Of a stretch of DNA of 12,528 bases, positions 1 to 6,591 are shown piece by piece. A program made the position numbers and the translations under genes. Each line of letters begins with the position of its first letter. The stretch's first letter is position 1. A model generated the notes under the pieces. It was not told the origin of the DNA, did no database searches, and saw only the letters and a list, made by a program, of their open reading frames with translations. The stretch is from DATADD01 sp036258675 (GTDB lineage Bacteria; Actinomycetota; CADDZG01; WHSQ01), in the NCBI GenBank assembly GCA_036258675.1, contig DATADD010000175.1, positions 1-12,528 on the forward strand, written 5' to 3'.

Positions 1-2
1 CG

Positions 3-992
3 CCCCCCCCCCCCCCCCCGCCCGACTTCGACCTCTACGACGAGGTGTTCGACTCCTTCTTCGCGGGCGAGCTCGAGCCCTCCCCCGCGCCGGGGACGGA
101 CGACGCGGCCCGGCCCCCCGCGCCGGTCGAGGAGGGCGAGCCCGAGGAGCTCCCCCTCGAGCTCATGGCGGGGTCAGCCGACGACGACGCCGGCGGCGAG
201 GGGGAGGAGCAGGCGGCGGTCCGCCTCGTCTCGAGCCCCACCGAGGTTCTCAGGTCGAGGTCGTTCGAGCACCTCTCCGCGGAGGAGCGCGCCCTCGTCG
301 CGACCCTGATCAGAAGGCTCTCCGTGCGGCTGCCGCAGCGCTCCGGGCGCCGCCTTCGGCGCGCCCCCAAGAAAGGCGCCTTCGACATGCGCCGGACGCT
401 GCGCGCGTCGCTCCGAACCGAGGGCGAGCCCTTCCGGAGGGCGTGGCGAAGGCGCGCGCCCGTCACGCGCCCTCTCGTGTTGATGCTCGACGTGTCGGGT
501 TCGATGTCCGCCTACGCGCGCGCGCTCGTGCAGTTCGGGTTCGCGGCGTTGGCCACGGGCCACCGTGTCGAGGTCTTCTGCTTCGGCACCCGGCTGACGC
601 GCGTCTCGCGCCAGCTGCGGGCGCGCGATCCCGATCGCGCTCTCGAGGCGATCGCAACGGCCGTGCGCGACTGGGAGGGCGGCACCCGCATCGGGGATTC
701 ACTGAAGGAGCTGCTCGACGGTTACGGCGGGCACGCCTCGATCCGCGGATCGGTGTTCGTTCTCTGCTCCGACGGCCTTGAGCGCGGGGACCCCGTGGTG
801 CTCGAGCACGAGATGGCCCGGCTCGGCCGGCTCGCCCGCCGAGTCGTGTGGGTCAATCCCCTCAAGGGGGATCCGCTCTACGAGCCGCTCGCCCGCGGCA
901 TGGCCGCGGCACTGCCCCACGTCGATGTGTTCCTGCCGGGCCACAACCTCGCGAGCCTCGAGACGCTCGGGCGCGTCCTCGCCGAGGGCTGA
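3..992 (+). CDS. CoxE-like VWA domain protein, 5' end cut by the window
   Basis: The frame is open from the first base, so the GTG at 45 is probably internal and the true start lies outside. Counting from that GTG there are 315 residues. An acidic, Pro/Glu-rich stretch covers about residues 8-60. A basic segment (about 85-140) follows. A von Willebrand A domain then runs to the end. The metal-binding (MIDAS) elements are visible: DVSGS at 149-153, the Thr of GGTRIGDS (214), and SDG (242-244). The peptide DFDLYDEVFDSFF before and after the GTG resembles the N-terminal half of CoxE-type proteins. In that family, CoxE partners a MoxR-type AAA+ ATPase to mature molybdenum hydroxylases such as CO dehydrogenase, or other metalloenzymes. 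No ATPase gene is visible here; it would be expected to the left. The VWA family call is firm, but the client enzyme is unknown. Confidence 0.88.
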   Translation, partial: PPPPPPPDFDLYDEVFDSFFAGELEPSPAPGTDDAARPPAPVEEGEPEELPLELMAGSADDDAGGEGEEQAAVRLVSSPTEVLRSRSFEHLSAEERALVATLIRRLSVRLPQRSGRRLRRAPKKGAFDMRRTLRASLRTEGEPFRRAWRRRAPVTRPLVLMLDVSGSMSAYARALVQFGFAALATGHRVEVFCFGTRLTRVSRQLRARDPDRALEAIATAVRDWEGGTRIGDSLKELLDGYGGHASIRGSVFVLCSDGLERGDPVVLEHEMARLGRLARRVVWVNPLKGDPLYEPLARGMAAALPHVDVFLPGHNLASLETLGRVLAEG

Positions 993-1005
993 CGAGGCGC
1001 GCAAA

Positions 1006-1027
1006 GGCCCCCGGCGCGCCGGGGGCC
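1006..1027. terminator. GC-rich perfect palindrome, probable bidirectional terminator
   Basis: A perfect inverted repeat has 11-bp arms: GGCCCCCGGCG at 1006-1016 and its complement at 1017-1027. It lies in the 57-bp gap between the stop of the VWA gene and the stop of the convergent cold-shock gene. RNA from either strand would fold into about a 9-bp stem with a 4-nt loop. There is no T-tract on either side, as is common for terminators of very GC-rich bacteria. Placement between convergent genes supports terminator function; this is inference. Confidence 0.6.
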
Positions 1028-1049
1028 CCTTGGCGTAACCGTAGGTGGA

Positions 1050-1250
1050 CTAGATGGGGCGCACGTTCGAGGCCTGCTTGCCCTTCGGGCCCTGGGTCAC
1101 CTCGAACTGAACGGCCTGTCCCTCCTCGAGGGACTTGTACCCCTCGACCTGGATCGCCGAGAAGTGCACGAATACGTCCTCACCATCCGCCTGGGAGATG
1201 AAGCCATATCCCTTGTCGTTGTTGAACCACTTCACGGTGCCTTCTGCCAC
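1050..1250 (-). CDS. Cold-shock domain protein (CspA family)
   Basis: A 66-residue protein, the usual length for a single cold-shock domain. It binds single-stranded RNA and DNA as a five-stranded OB fold and acts as an RNA chaperone or antiterminator in the cytoplasm. Both RNA-binding motifs are present: RNP1 as KGYGFI (residues 13-18) and RNP2 as VFVHF (26-30). The N-terminal EGTVKWFN and C-terminal GPKGKQASNVRP are also typical. The GTG at 1250 was chosen because it gives the canonical N terminus and has a good Shine-Dalgarno just upstream; the same frame stays open far upstream but has no CSP homology there. The gene converges on the VWA gene and diverges from the HxlR regulator. The paralogue number cannot be assigned. 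Confidence 0.96.
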   Translation of the reverse strand: MAEGTVKWFNNDKGYGFISQADGEDVFVHFSAIQVEGYKSLEEGQAVQFEVTQGPKGKQASNVRPI

Positions 1251-1255
1251 TGCAA

Positions 1256-1263
1256 CTTCCTTT
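1256..1263 (-). promoter_or_regulatory. Ribosome binding site of the cold-shock gene
   Basis: On the minus strand AAAGGAAG, with AGGA ending 7 nt before the GTG at 1250. It fixes the start of the short cold-shock protein inside a much longer open frame. This is one of the few clear Shine-Dalgarno sequences in the window. Confidence 0.75.
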
Positions 1264-1330
1264 CTGCCACGGAGGCAGCAAGCGCTCTCCCTGCAGGATC
1301 TCCCCCGTGATAAACGCCGAAACCGTAGCA

Positions 1331-1340
1331 CAACGCGTTG
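1331..1340. promoter_or_regulatory. 10-bp perfect palindrome in the csp/hxlR divergent spacer
   Basis: CAACGCGTTG is self-complementary and sits 40 bp before the ATG of the HxlR gene and 81 bp upstream of the cold-shock start. HxlR regulators usually bind short dyads close to their own divergent promoters, so this could be an operator. A TTGACG at 1338-1343 overlaps it and could be a -35 box for the plus-strand gene, but I see no good -10 at 16-18 bp. A 10-bp palindrome in GC-rich DNA can occur by chance. Confidence 0.25.
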
Positions 1341-1379
1341 ACGCAGTCTCGTGCCGTGCGGCGCATCGCCCGTGGCACC

Positions 1380-1811
1380 ATGGAGGGAGTGACATCGCAT
1401 CCAACCTCTCCGCTCGACGAGGCGCTCGCGCGGGTGGGCGACCGCTGGACCCTGCTCGTCGTGCAGGCCCTTCTGTCCGGCCCGCGCCGCTTCAACGAGC
1501 TTCTCGAATCGGTCGCCGGCATCGCGCCCAACACGTTGTCGCAACGCCTCAAGCACCTCGAGCAGCAGGCGATCGTGCGTGCCCGACCGTACTCCGAGCG
1601 GCCCCTGCGACTCTCCTACCAGCTCACGGCGCCCGGGCGCGAGCTCGCCGGCGCGCTGCGGCTGCTCGCGCAGTGGGGCGCGCGCGGCTCCGACGCCGCC
1701 GACGCGGCTCGCCACGAGGCCTGCGGGACTCCGCTGGAGGCCCGGTGGTACTGCCCGACCTGCGCCCGCGTCGTCGATCAGCCAGAGGCGGCCGAGCTCC
1801 GATACGTGTAG
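1380..1811 (+). CDS. HxlR-family winged-helix transcriptional regulator
   Basis: With the ATG at 1380 the protein has 143 residues. A winged-helix domain covers about residues 11-100 and shows the HxlR signature: GDRWTLLVVQALLSGPRRFNEL (19-40), GIAPNTLSQRLKHLE (47-61, recognition helix) and a wing ending at LSYQLTAPGREL. The usual N-terminal redox Cys of many HxlR proteins is absent; the region reads TSPLDEAL. A C-terminal tail (about 110-143) carries His112, Cys115, Cys125 and Cys128 in a CGTPLE...WYCPTC arrangement that looks like a small zinc site. It diverges from the cold-shock gene and ends 18 bp from the convergent GNAT gene. Start choice is uncertain: a TTG at 1338 and a GTG at 1389 share the frame. 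The effector and targets are unknown. Confidence 0.9.
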   Translation: MEGVTSHPTSPLDEALARVGDRWTLLVVQALLSGPRRFNELLESVAGIAPNTLSQRLKHLEQQAIVRARPYSERPLRLSYQLTAPGRELAGALRLLAQWGARGSDAADAARHEACGTPLEARWYCPTCARVVDQPEAAELRYV

Positions 1812-1829
1812 TAGGGCTGCTGCGCCTGC

Positions 1830-2396
1830 CTAGGCCCGGCGCGCCGAAGCGGGGTCCCACTCCTCGACCGTGATCGCGAACAGGTCGTGATCGCGCCACG
1901 CGCCGTTGATCTCGAGGTAGCGGGGCGCGTGGCCCTCCCGGCGGAAGCCGGCCTTCCGCAGGACCCGCACGGAGGCGCCGTTGTCCGGGATCACTCCCGC
2001 CTGGACGCGGTGCAGCCCCGCCTCCGTGAACGCGAACGCGAGCGCCAGCCTCACGGCCTCGGTCGCATACCCGCGCCCCTGCCACCGACCATCGACGTAG
2101 TAGCCGACCGTGGCGTTCTGCCACGCGCCGCGCGCCACGTTGGAGAGAGCGATGCGGCCCACGAGCACGTCGTCGTCTGTGCGCAAGATGCCGAAGGCAT
2201 AGCGGCGGTCGGCGACCGCGTCGTCGGCGCAGAGCGCGATCTCACGCCTCTGACCCTCGAGCGTGAAGTGGCGTTCGCTCTGCACCGGCTCGAAGGGCTG
2301 GAACAAGCGCCGGTTGCGGACCCGGAGATCCAACAGGACGGGGCCGTCGTCGAGTCGCAGCGGCCTTATGTAGACGCCGGCCGGCTTCCGCGCCAC
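1830..2396 (-). CDS. GNAT N-acetyltransferase, RimJ/RimL-like
   Basis: A 188-residue protein starting at the GTG at 2396, only 2 bp after the stop of the GGT gene, so it is probably translationally coupled. It is a single GNAT domain: the N-terminal strand YIRPLRLDDG (9-18), strand 4 VGYYVDGRWQGRGYATEA with the acetyl-CoA pyrophosphate loop (QGRGYA, 106-111), and the motif B region LHRVQAGVIPDNGASVRVLRKAGF (128-151). This layout is that of the RimJ/RimL/SpeG-type subfamily, which acetylates protein N-terminal amines or small amines. The substrate cannot be read from the sequence. It is the last gene of the long minus-strand cluster and ends 18 bp from the convergent HxlR gene, with no clear terminator between them. 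Confidence 0.92.
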   Translation of the reverse strand: MARKPAGVYIRPLRLDDGPVLLDLRVRNRRLFQPFEPVQSERHFTLEGQRREIALCADDAVADRRYAFGILRTDDDVLVGRIALSNVARGAWQNATVGYYVDGRWQGRGYATEAVRLALAFAFTEAGLHRVQAGVIPDNGASVRVLRKAGFRREGHAPRYLEINGAWRDHDLFAITVEEWDPASARRA

Positions 2397-2398
2397 CC

Positions 2399-3880
2399 CT
2401 ACACCACCGCGCTCGCCCCGGCCCGCCGGGGATCGTGGGCCGCCTCGACGCTCCCGGCGTCGTCCACCGAGGCCGCCTGCACGCCGCCGAAGTACTGGTG
2501 GAGGCCGTCGAACACCCGCACGGGGAGCCCCGCGGCCTTCCCGGGCAGGCCCGGCTCGAGGCACAGGACCTCCTCGGGCTCCACGACGAGGTGCGCGCGC
2601 GGCGACTCCACCGCCGCTTGCAGCGAGGCGTCGTCGACCGCGAGCGCGACGATCGTCTGGGCGATCGCTCCCACGATGCGCTCGGCCCCCGGGGAGCCGA
2701 GCCCCACGACCCTCCCGCCGCCCGACGCGATCGTCGGGGCCATGTTCGAGTGGCAGCGTTCGCCGGGGCGGGGCCCGTCGTCATCGAGCGGATGAAGCTC
2801 CTCTTCCCCGAGCGTGTTGTTGAGCAACACGCCCTCGACCACGAGCCCCGACCCATAGCCCATGGATTGGGTCACCGCGCACACGAGGCCGTCGGAGTCG
2901 GCGGCCGAGCTGTGCGTGGTCGAAGGCGACCTTGCCGCGCGCCCGGAAACCGGCCCGCCGTCGCTCGCATCGCCGATGTCAGCCGGGTCCTCGGCGCGCC
3001 GCGCCGCCCGAACGTCCAGCACGGCGCGCTCGGCGGCCACGAGCGCGCGCAGCCTCGCGGCCGGATCGTCGAGTCGCGCGCGGCTCATCGACGACAGCAT
3101 CGCGGCGACAAGCGTGCCGCCCAGTGCCGGCAGCGGGTTGGACTCGACCACCCATCCCCACACGTCGGCTCGCACGGGCGGCCGCACGTCGGCCCGATAA
3201 CGGGCGAGGTCGTCGGCGGAGAGGGCGCCCCCGTCCCGCTCGACCGCGGTCGCGATGGCGCGGCCCAGAGATCCCTCGGAGAGAACGGCCGCGCCCGCGC
3301 GCGCTGCCTCCTCAAGCACGTCGCCGAGACGCGTCTGCACGAGTGGGTCGCCCTCCGAGAGGGGCCGATCGGCCCCGAAGAGCTGCCGCGCCTCCGGGTA
3401 CGACGACCACAGAGGCTCCCACGTCAGCGACAGGTAGTAGGCCGAGGGGCGCGGGAGCGGGATGCCGTCGCGCGCGGCCGCGATGGCGTGGGCGAAGAGG
3501 GCCGGCCATCCGATGGACCCATGTCGCTCCCACGCGAGGCGGAGCGCGGCGAGCACTCCCGGCACCGCCACGGACGGTCCCCCCACGCCCGTGTGCACGC
3601 CGTTCGAATAGGGCAGGAAGATCCGCCTCGGCGGCCGCACCGAGTGCACGCCCGAGCACACCGCGGTGTTTCCGTCGATGACCTCCACGTCGCCGTCGGG
3701 AGATCGGACCGCGACGAACCCGGAGCCTCCCAGCGACGCGTAGAAGGGCTCGGCCACCCAGGAGGTGATCGCCGCCGCGAGGCAGGCGTCGACCGCGTTT
3801 CCGCCCGCGCGCGCGACCTCGGATGCGGCATGCGACGCGGGTCCGTTGCCGGCCGCGATCGCGATGCGGCGATCGTTCAT
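2399..3880 (-). CDS. Gamma-glutamyltransferase family protein (Ntn hydrolase)
   Basis: 493 residues, somewhat short for the family (usually about 530-580), with no signal peptide, so it is predicted cytoplasmic. The proenzyme should cleave before Thr321 in STTHSSAADSDG, giving a large chain of 320 residues and a small chain of 173 with Thr321 as nucleophile. Other family marks are GGNAVDA (26-32), the PSVAVPG segment (102-108), SMGYGSG (339-345), GVLLNNTLGEE (350-360) and GLGSPGAERI (393-402). The canonical RETAP/REMAP motif, whose Arg holds the glutamate carboxylate, is not intact: the aligned place reads IDGNTAVCSG (68-77). True gamma-glutamyl transfer is therefore doubtful and another amide substrate is possible. 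The ATG start lies 9 bp after the menF stop; no strong Shine-Dalgarno is seen. Confidence 0.88.
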   Translation of the reverse strand: MNDRRIAIAAGNGPASHAASEVARAGGNAVDACLAAAITSWVAEPFYASLGGSGFVAVRSPDGDVEVIDGNTAVCSGVHSVRPPRRIFLPYSNGVHTGVGGPSVAVPGVLAALRLAWERHGSIGWPALFAHAIAAARDGIPLPRPSAYYLSLTWEPLWSSYPEARQLFGADRPLSEGDPLVQTRLGDVLEEAARAGAAVLSEGSLGRAIATAVERDGGALSADDLARYRADVRPPVRADVWGWVVESNPLPALGGTLVAAMLSSMSRARLDDPAARLRALVAAERAVLDVRAARRAEDPADIGDASDGGPVSGRAARSPSTTHSSAADSDGLVCAVTQSMGYGSGLVVEGVLLNNTLGEEELHPLDDDGPRPGERCHSNMAPTIASGGGRVVGLGSPGAERIVGAIAQTIVALAVDDASLQAAVESPRAHLVVEPEEVLCLEPGLPGKAAGLPVRVFDGLHQYFGGVQAASVDDAGSVEAAHDPRRAGASAVV

Positions 3881-3889
3881 CGGCGCAAT

Positions 3890-5131
3890 CTAGCTGGCGT
3901 GCTCCCCTCGTCGAACCTCTGCGCCGAGGGCCTCCAAGAGCGGGCGGAGCTTGATCTCGGTCTCGCGCAGCTCCGCGTGCGGGTCCGAGCCCGCCACGAT
4001 GCCGGCTCCCGAGAACAGGCGCGCCCGTCGGCCGTCGAGCTGTGCGCACCGCAGCGCGATCCCCCACTCCCCGTCGCCGCGCGCGTCGGTCCACCCCACG
4101 GCGCCGCAATAGCGGCCCCGTTCGAAGCGCTCGAGCTCGCGGATCGCCGACAACGCCTTGTCGGTTGGAACGCCGCACACCGCGGCGGTCGGGTGCAGGG
4201 CGCCGGCGAGCTCGAGGACGCAGGTCCGCCGCGCGCGCGCTCGGACCCGAGTGCAGAGGTGCTGCACGTAGCCCAGCCGCAGGAGGGAGGGAGTCGGGTC
4301 GACCTCGATGCCCTCGCACAGCCGCTCGAGCGGCTCGCGCACGGTCCGAAGCGCGAGCTCGTGCTCCCTTCTGTCCTTGGCGGAGGCCAGGAGGCGCTCG
4401 CCCATGCGCTCGTCGCCGTCACGCGTCTCACCGCGCGGGGCGGAGCCGGCCAGCACCACGGACTCCACCGCCCCGCTGCGCAGGCGCACGAGCAGCTCGG
4501 GAGTGGCTCCAACCATCCCGTCGAAGGCGAACGCGAAACAGTCGGGGTAGGCGCGCGCGAGCGACAGCACGACGTCGCGCGACACCACGGGCTCGTCTCG
4601 CTCCAGGACGACGTCGCGCGCGAGGACGACCTTGTCGAGGACGCCGTCGACGACGCATTGACGGGCGCGCGCCACGGACTCGAGCCACGCGGCGTCGTCG
4701 ACCGAGGAGCCGAGCCGGCGCGCCCCGGCCGCGGGCACGGGGGGCGCCGGGGCGCGCCCGGGTAAGCGTTGGCCCTCTCCGAGAGTCGTGATCCATGCCG
4801 TGTCCCCGTCCCGGCCGAGCACGACCGCGGGCACGACGAGAAGCGAGGAGGGGTCGTCGGGATCGAACGTGAACGACCCGAACGCGAGCGGCCCCGTGCC
4901 CCACGCCTCCACTCGGTCGTCGACGGTCAGGCGCGCGAGCCAGGATCGCAGCCGCCCCGCGGCGGTGTGGAAGCGGCCGTCGCCCGCACCTGGGTCCGTC
5001 CGCCACGCCTCTCCCCAGGCGACGAGCGACCGCTGTTCCCTCGCCCACACGACGGCGCCCTGCGCGGGCACGTGCTGGAGGGGGTCGAACCACGAGGGCA
5101 GCGGGCGCGTGCGCGCGATGAGGGCGGTCAC
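3890..5131 (-). CDS. menF: Isochorismate synthase
   Basis: 413 residues with the complete chorismate-utilising domain in the C-terminal two thirds. Motifs: DKVVLAR (166-172, with the Lys that acts as general base in this family), GATPE (208-212), VVLAGSAPRG (225-234), SAKDRREHEL (250-259), ELAGALHPTAAVCG (307-320), GRYCGAVGW (339-347) and SGAGIVAGSDPHAELRETEIK (374-394). It converts chorismate to isochorismate, the first committed step of menaquinone synthesis. DhbC/EntC enzymes of siderophore routes are close relatives, but the adjacent menG favours MenF. The GTG at 5131 overlaps the menG stop by 4 bp (GTGA), which sets the start; the open frame extends much further upstream but only as antisense-like sequence inside menG. 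Confidence 0.93.
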   Translation of the reverse strand: MTALIARTRPLPSWFDPLQHVPAQGAVVWAREQRSLVAWGEAWRTDPGAGDGRFHTAAGRLRSWLARLTVDDRVEAWGTGPLAFGSFTFDPDDPSSLLVVPAVVLGRDGDTAWITTLGEGQRLPGRAPAPPVPAAGARRLGSSVDDAAWLESVARARQCVVDGVLDKVVLARDVVLERDEPVVSRDVVLSLARAYPDCFAFAFDGMVGATPELLVRLRSGAVESVVLAGSAPRGETRDGDERMGERLLASAKDRREHELALRTVREPLERLCEGIEVDPTPSLLRLGYVQHLCTRVRARARRTCVLELAGALHPTAAVCGVPTDKALSAIRELERFERGRYCGAVGWTDARGDGEWGIALRCAQLDGRRARLFSGAGIVAGSDPHAELRETEIKLRPLLEALGAEVRRGEHAS

Positions 5132-5823
5132 GCGCGCGTTCCCGTGACCAGCTGTGCCGCGCCGAGGGCGAGGAGCTGCGAGCGGGCGCCGGCGAAGCCG
5201 GCCTCCTCGAACAACGCCACGAGCGCGGGCCGCTCGGGCAGGTAGGCGGCCGATGCCGGGAGATAGCCGTAGGCGTGCCGATCCGAGAGGAGGCCTCCGA
5301 TCACGGGCACGAGCCGGTCGAAGTAGATCCTGTGTCCCCAGCGCAACAGGGACCGCTCCGGGCGCGCCACCTCGAGCACGGAGATCGATCCGCCCGCGCG
5401 CACGACGCGCGCCAGCTCCCCGAGCAGCGCGCGGAGGTCGACGACGTTGCGAAGCGCAAACCCGCACGTGGCCCCGTCGACGGACCCGTCGCGCAGGGGC
5501 ATCTGGAGCGCATCCGCGAGCACCAGCGGCGCGCTCGTGTGTGCTGCTGCCAACATCCCGGGCGAGAAGTCCAGGCCTATCGGACGATGCCCCGCGTCCT
5601 GGAGCGCGCGGCAGAGATCTCCCGTCCCGCATGCGACATCGACGACGACGGAGCCGGGGGGCAGACCCAGGGCGGCAGCCGCGCGGCGGCGCCAGCCGAC
5701 GTCCATGCGCAGCGTCATCACGCGGTTGACGAGGTCGTAGCGCGGCGCGATCGCATCGAACATCGACCGCACCGAGGCGGCCTTGGCCTCGCCCGTGGGC
5801 AGGCCGGCGCGCGGGGCCGTCAC
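5128..5823 (-). CDS. menG: Demethylmenaquinone methyltransferase
   Basis: 231 residues, full length for the UbiE/MenG family. It transfers a methyl group from S-adenosylmethionine to demethylmenaquinone, the last step of menaquinone synthesis. The UbiE signature FDAIAPRYDLVN is at 22-33. The SAM-binding glycine loop VVDVACGTGDL is at 60-70, the acidic end of strand 2 at GLDFSPGM (83-90), and the second UbiE signature GFALRNV at 121-127. The C-terminal RHAYGYLPASAAYLP is also typical. No ubiquinone genes are visible and the organism looks actinobacterial, so the menaquinone role is preferred. It is tied to both neighbours by GTGA overlaps: its GTG start at 5823 overlaps the merR stop and its TGA overlaps the menF start. 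Confidence 0.94.
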   Translation of the reverse strand: MTAPRAGLPTGEAKAASVRSMFDAIAPRYDLVNRVMTLRMDVGWRRRAAAALGLPPGSVVVDVACGTGDLCRALQDAGHRPIGLDFSPGMLAAAHTSAPLVLADALQMPLRDGSVDGATCGFALRNVVDLRALLGELARVVRAGGSISVLEVARPERSLLRWGHRIYFDRLVPVIGGLLSDRHAYGYLPASAAYLPERPALVALFEEAGFAGARSQLLALGAAQLVTGTRA

Positions 5824-6563
5824 CGCTCGGACGCCTCGAGGCGGCCCTCGGGCTCGGCCCCCTGCCTGCCGACGCGGTCCCGGGCCGCGCTCAGCAGGAC
5901 CCGGCCGAAGTGATGCGCCACGAGCGCGGTCGTTGCGGGGAGCATCTTGGAGAAAGCGGCTACGAGGCGCTCCCCGGTATCGGCACCGGTCCCGCTCTCG
6001 GCGAGCAGGGGCCGTCGCACGTACGCGTCGAAGAGGTCGACGGCGCGCTCCGCCACCTCCCTCATGGCCTTCTCGTGGGCCCTCCCCAGCTCGAGCAGCG
6101 CGGGCAGGGGGATCCCGGCCGCGAGCAGCTCGAGCCCCGCGGACACCGCGGCCGCGTCGGCGCGCGTGTACATCGGCCGGCCGCCTCGCATCCGGGGGAC
6201 GAGCACTCCCTCCCGCTCGACCGCGGCGAGGAGAGCGGGCGAGACGCCCGTCTCCCGCGCCAGCTCATCGAGCGTGAGCCATTCCCCCTCTCCGAGGGCG
6301 CCGGGGGAGCCCGCGACCGCGGCCACCAGGGCGACGTCTGCCGCATCGAGATCCCCCGCCAGGATCCTGCGGATCGAAGCGAGCGTGAACCCCTTGTCCT
6401 TGAGGTCGCGGATGCGCTCCAGGGTGCTCGCGTGATCGGCCGAGTACCACGCGATCCGGCCCTCCCGCTCCGGGGGCGCCAGGAGGCCCTTGCCCTGGTA
6501 GAAGCGGATCGTGTCCACGCTCACGCCGGCGCGCGCGGCGAGCTCGTCGACCCGGAACCTCAT
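5820..6563 (-). CDS. MerR-family regulator with two HTH-like domains
   Basis: 247 residues. The first MerR DNA-binding domain spans about 3-70: VDELAARAGVSVDTIRFYQGKGLL followed by the second helix pair DLKDKGFTLASIRRIL. A second MerR-like segment runs from about 95 to 160: WLTLDELARETGVSPALLAAVEREGVLVP, then a GRPMYTRADAAAV wing and a LAAGIPLPALLEL helix. The remainder (160-230) is helical, with a hydrophobic stretch MLPATTALVAHHFGRVLL that could bind a ligand. No metal-binding Cys pair is present (no Cys at all). The ATG at 6563 directly abuts a 27-bp inverted repeat, the likely operator. It overlaps menG by 4 bp, so regulator and menaquinone genes are cotranscribed; control of this operon is the natural inference, the signal being unknown. 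Confidence 0.9.
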   Translation of the reverse strand: MRFRVDELAARAGVSVDTIRFYQGKGLLAPPEREGRIAWYSADHASTLERIRDLKDKGFTLASIRRILAGDLDAADVALVAAVAGSPGALGEGEWLTLDELARETGVSPALLAAVEREGVLVPRMRGGRPMYTRADAAAVSAGLELLAAGIPLPALLELGRAHEKAMREVAERAVDLFDAYVRRPLLAESGTGADTGERLVAAFSKMLPATTALVAHHFGRVLLSAARDRVGRQGAEPEGRLEASER

Positions 6564-6591
6564 GAGCGACCACTCTACGAGTGATCGCTCA
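6563..6591. promoter_or_regulatory. Inverted repeat filling the gap before merR, probable operator
   Basis: Arms GAGCGACCACTC (6564-6575) and GAGTGATCGCTC (6579-6590) are separated by TAC and match at 11 of 12 positions; one further T/A pair extends the dyad to 6563 and 6591. Each arm is itself close to a palindrome, so the site also reads as two adjacent 12-bp boxes. It occupies the whole 25-bp gap between the dioxygenase-rhodanese stop and the merR ATG and overlaps both codons. There is no T-tract, so an operator is more likely than a terminator. On the minus strand a TATCTG just upstream (6590-6595) could serve as a weak -10, which would place the dyad over the transcription start. Confidence 0.65.

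Noticed and set aside
1251..1715. An N-terminal extension of the cold-shock protein to 221 residues
   Set aside because: The extra residues run antisense through the HxlR gene and have no similarity to any CSP; the GTG at 1250 has its own Shine-Dalgarno.
2397..2564. An earlier start of the GNAT gene at 2564
   Set aside because: The added residues overlap the GGT 3' end, are Arg/Gly/Pro-rich and lack homology; the GTG at 2396 begins just before the GNAT fold.
2435..4765. A 776-codon open frame on the plus strand
   Set aside because: It lies antisense to the GGT and menF genes, which have full family motifs. Its residues are rich in Arg, His, Gly and Ala without any domain pattern, as expected for the shadow of a GC-rich gene.
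5132..5632. An N-terminal extension of isochorismate synthase into menG
   Set aside because: The extension overlaps menG in another frame and does not resemble MenF; the GTGA overlap at 5128-5131 gives a natural start.
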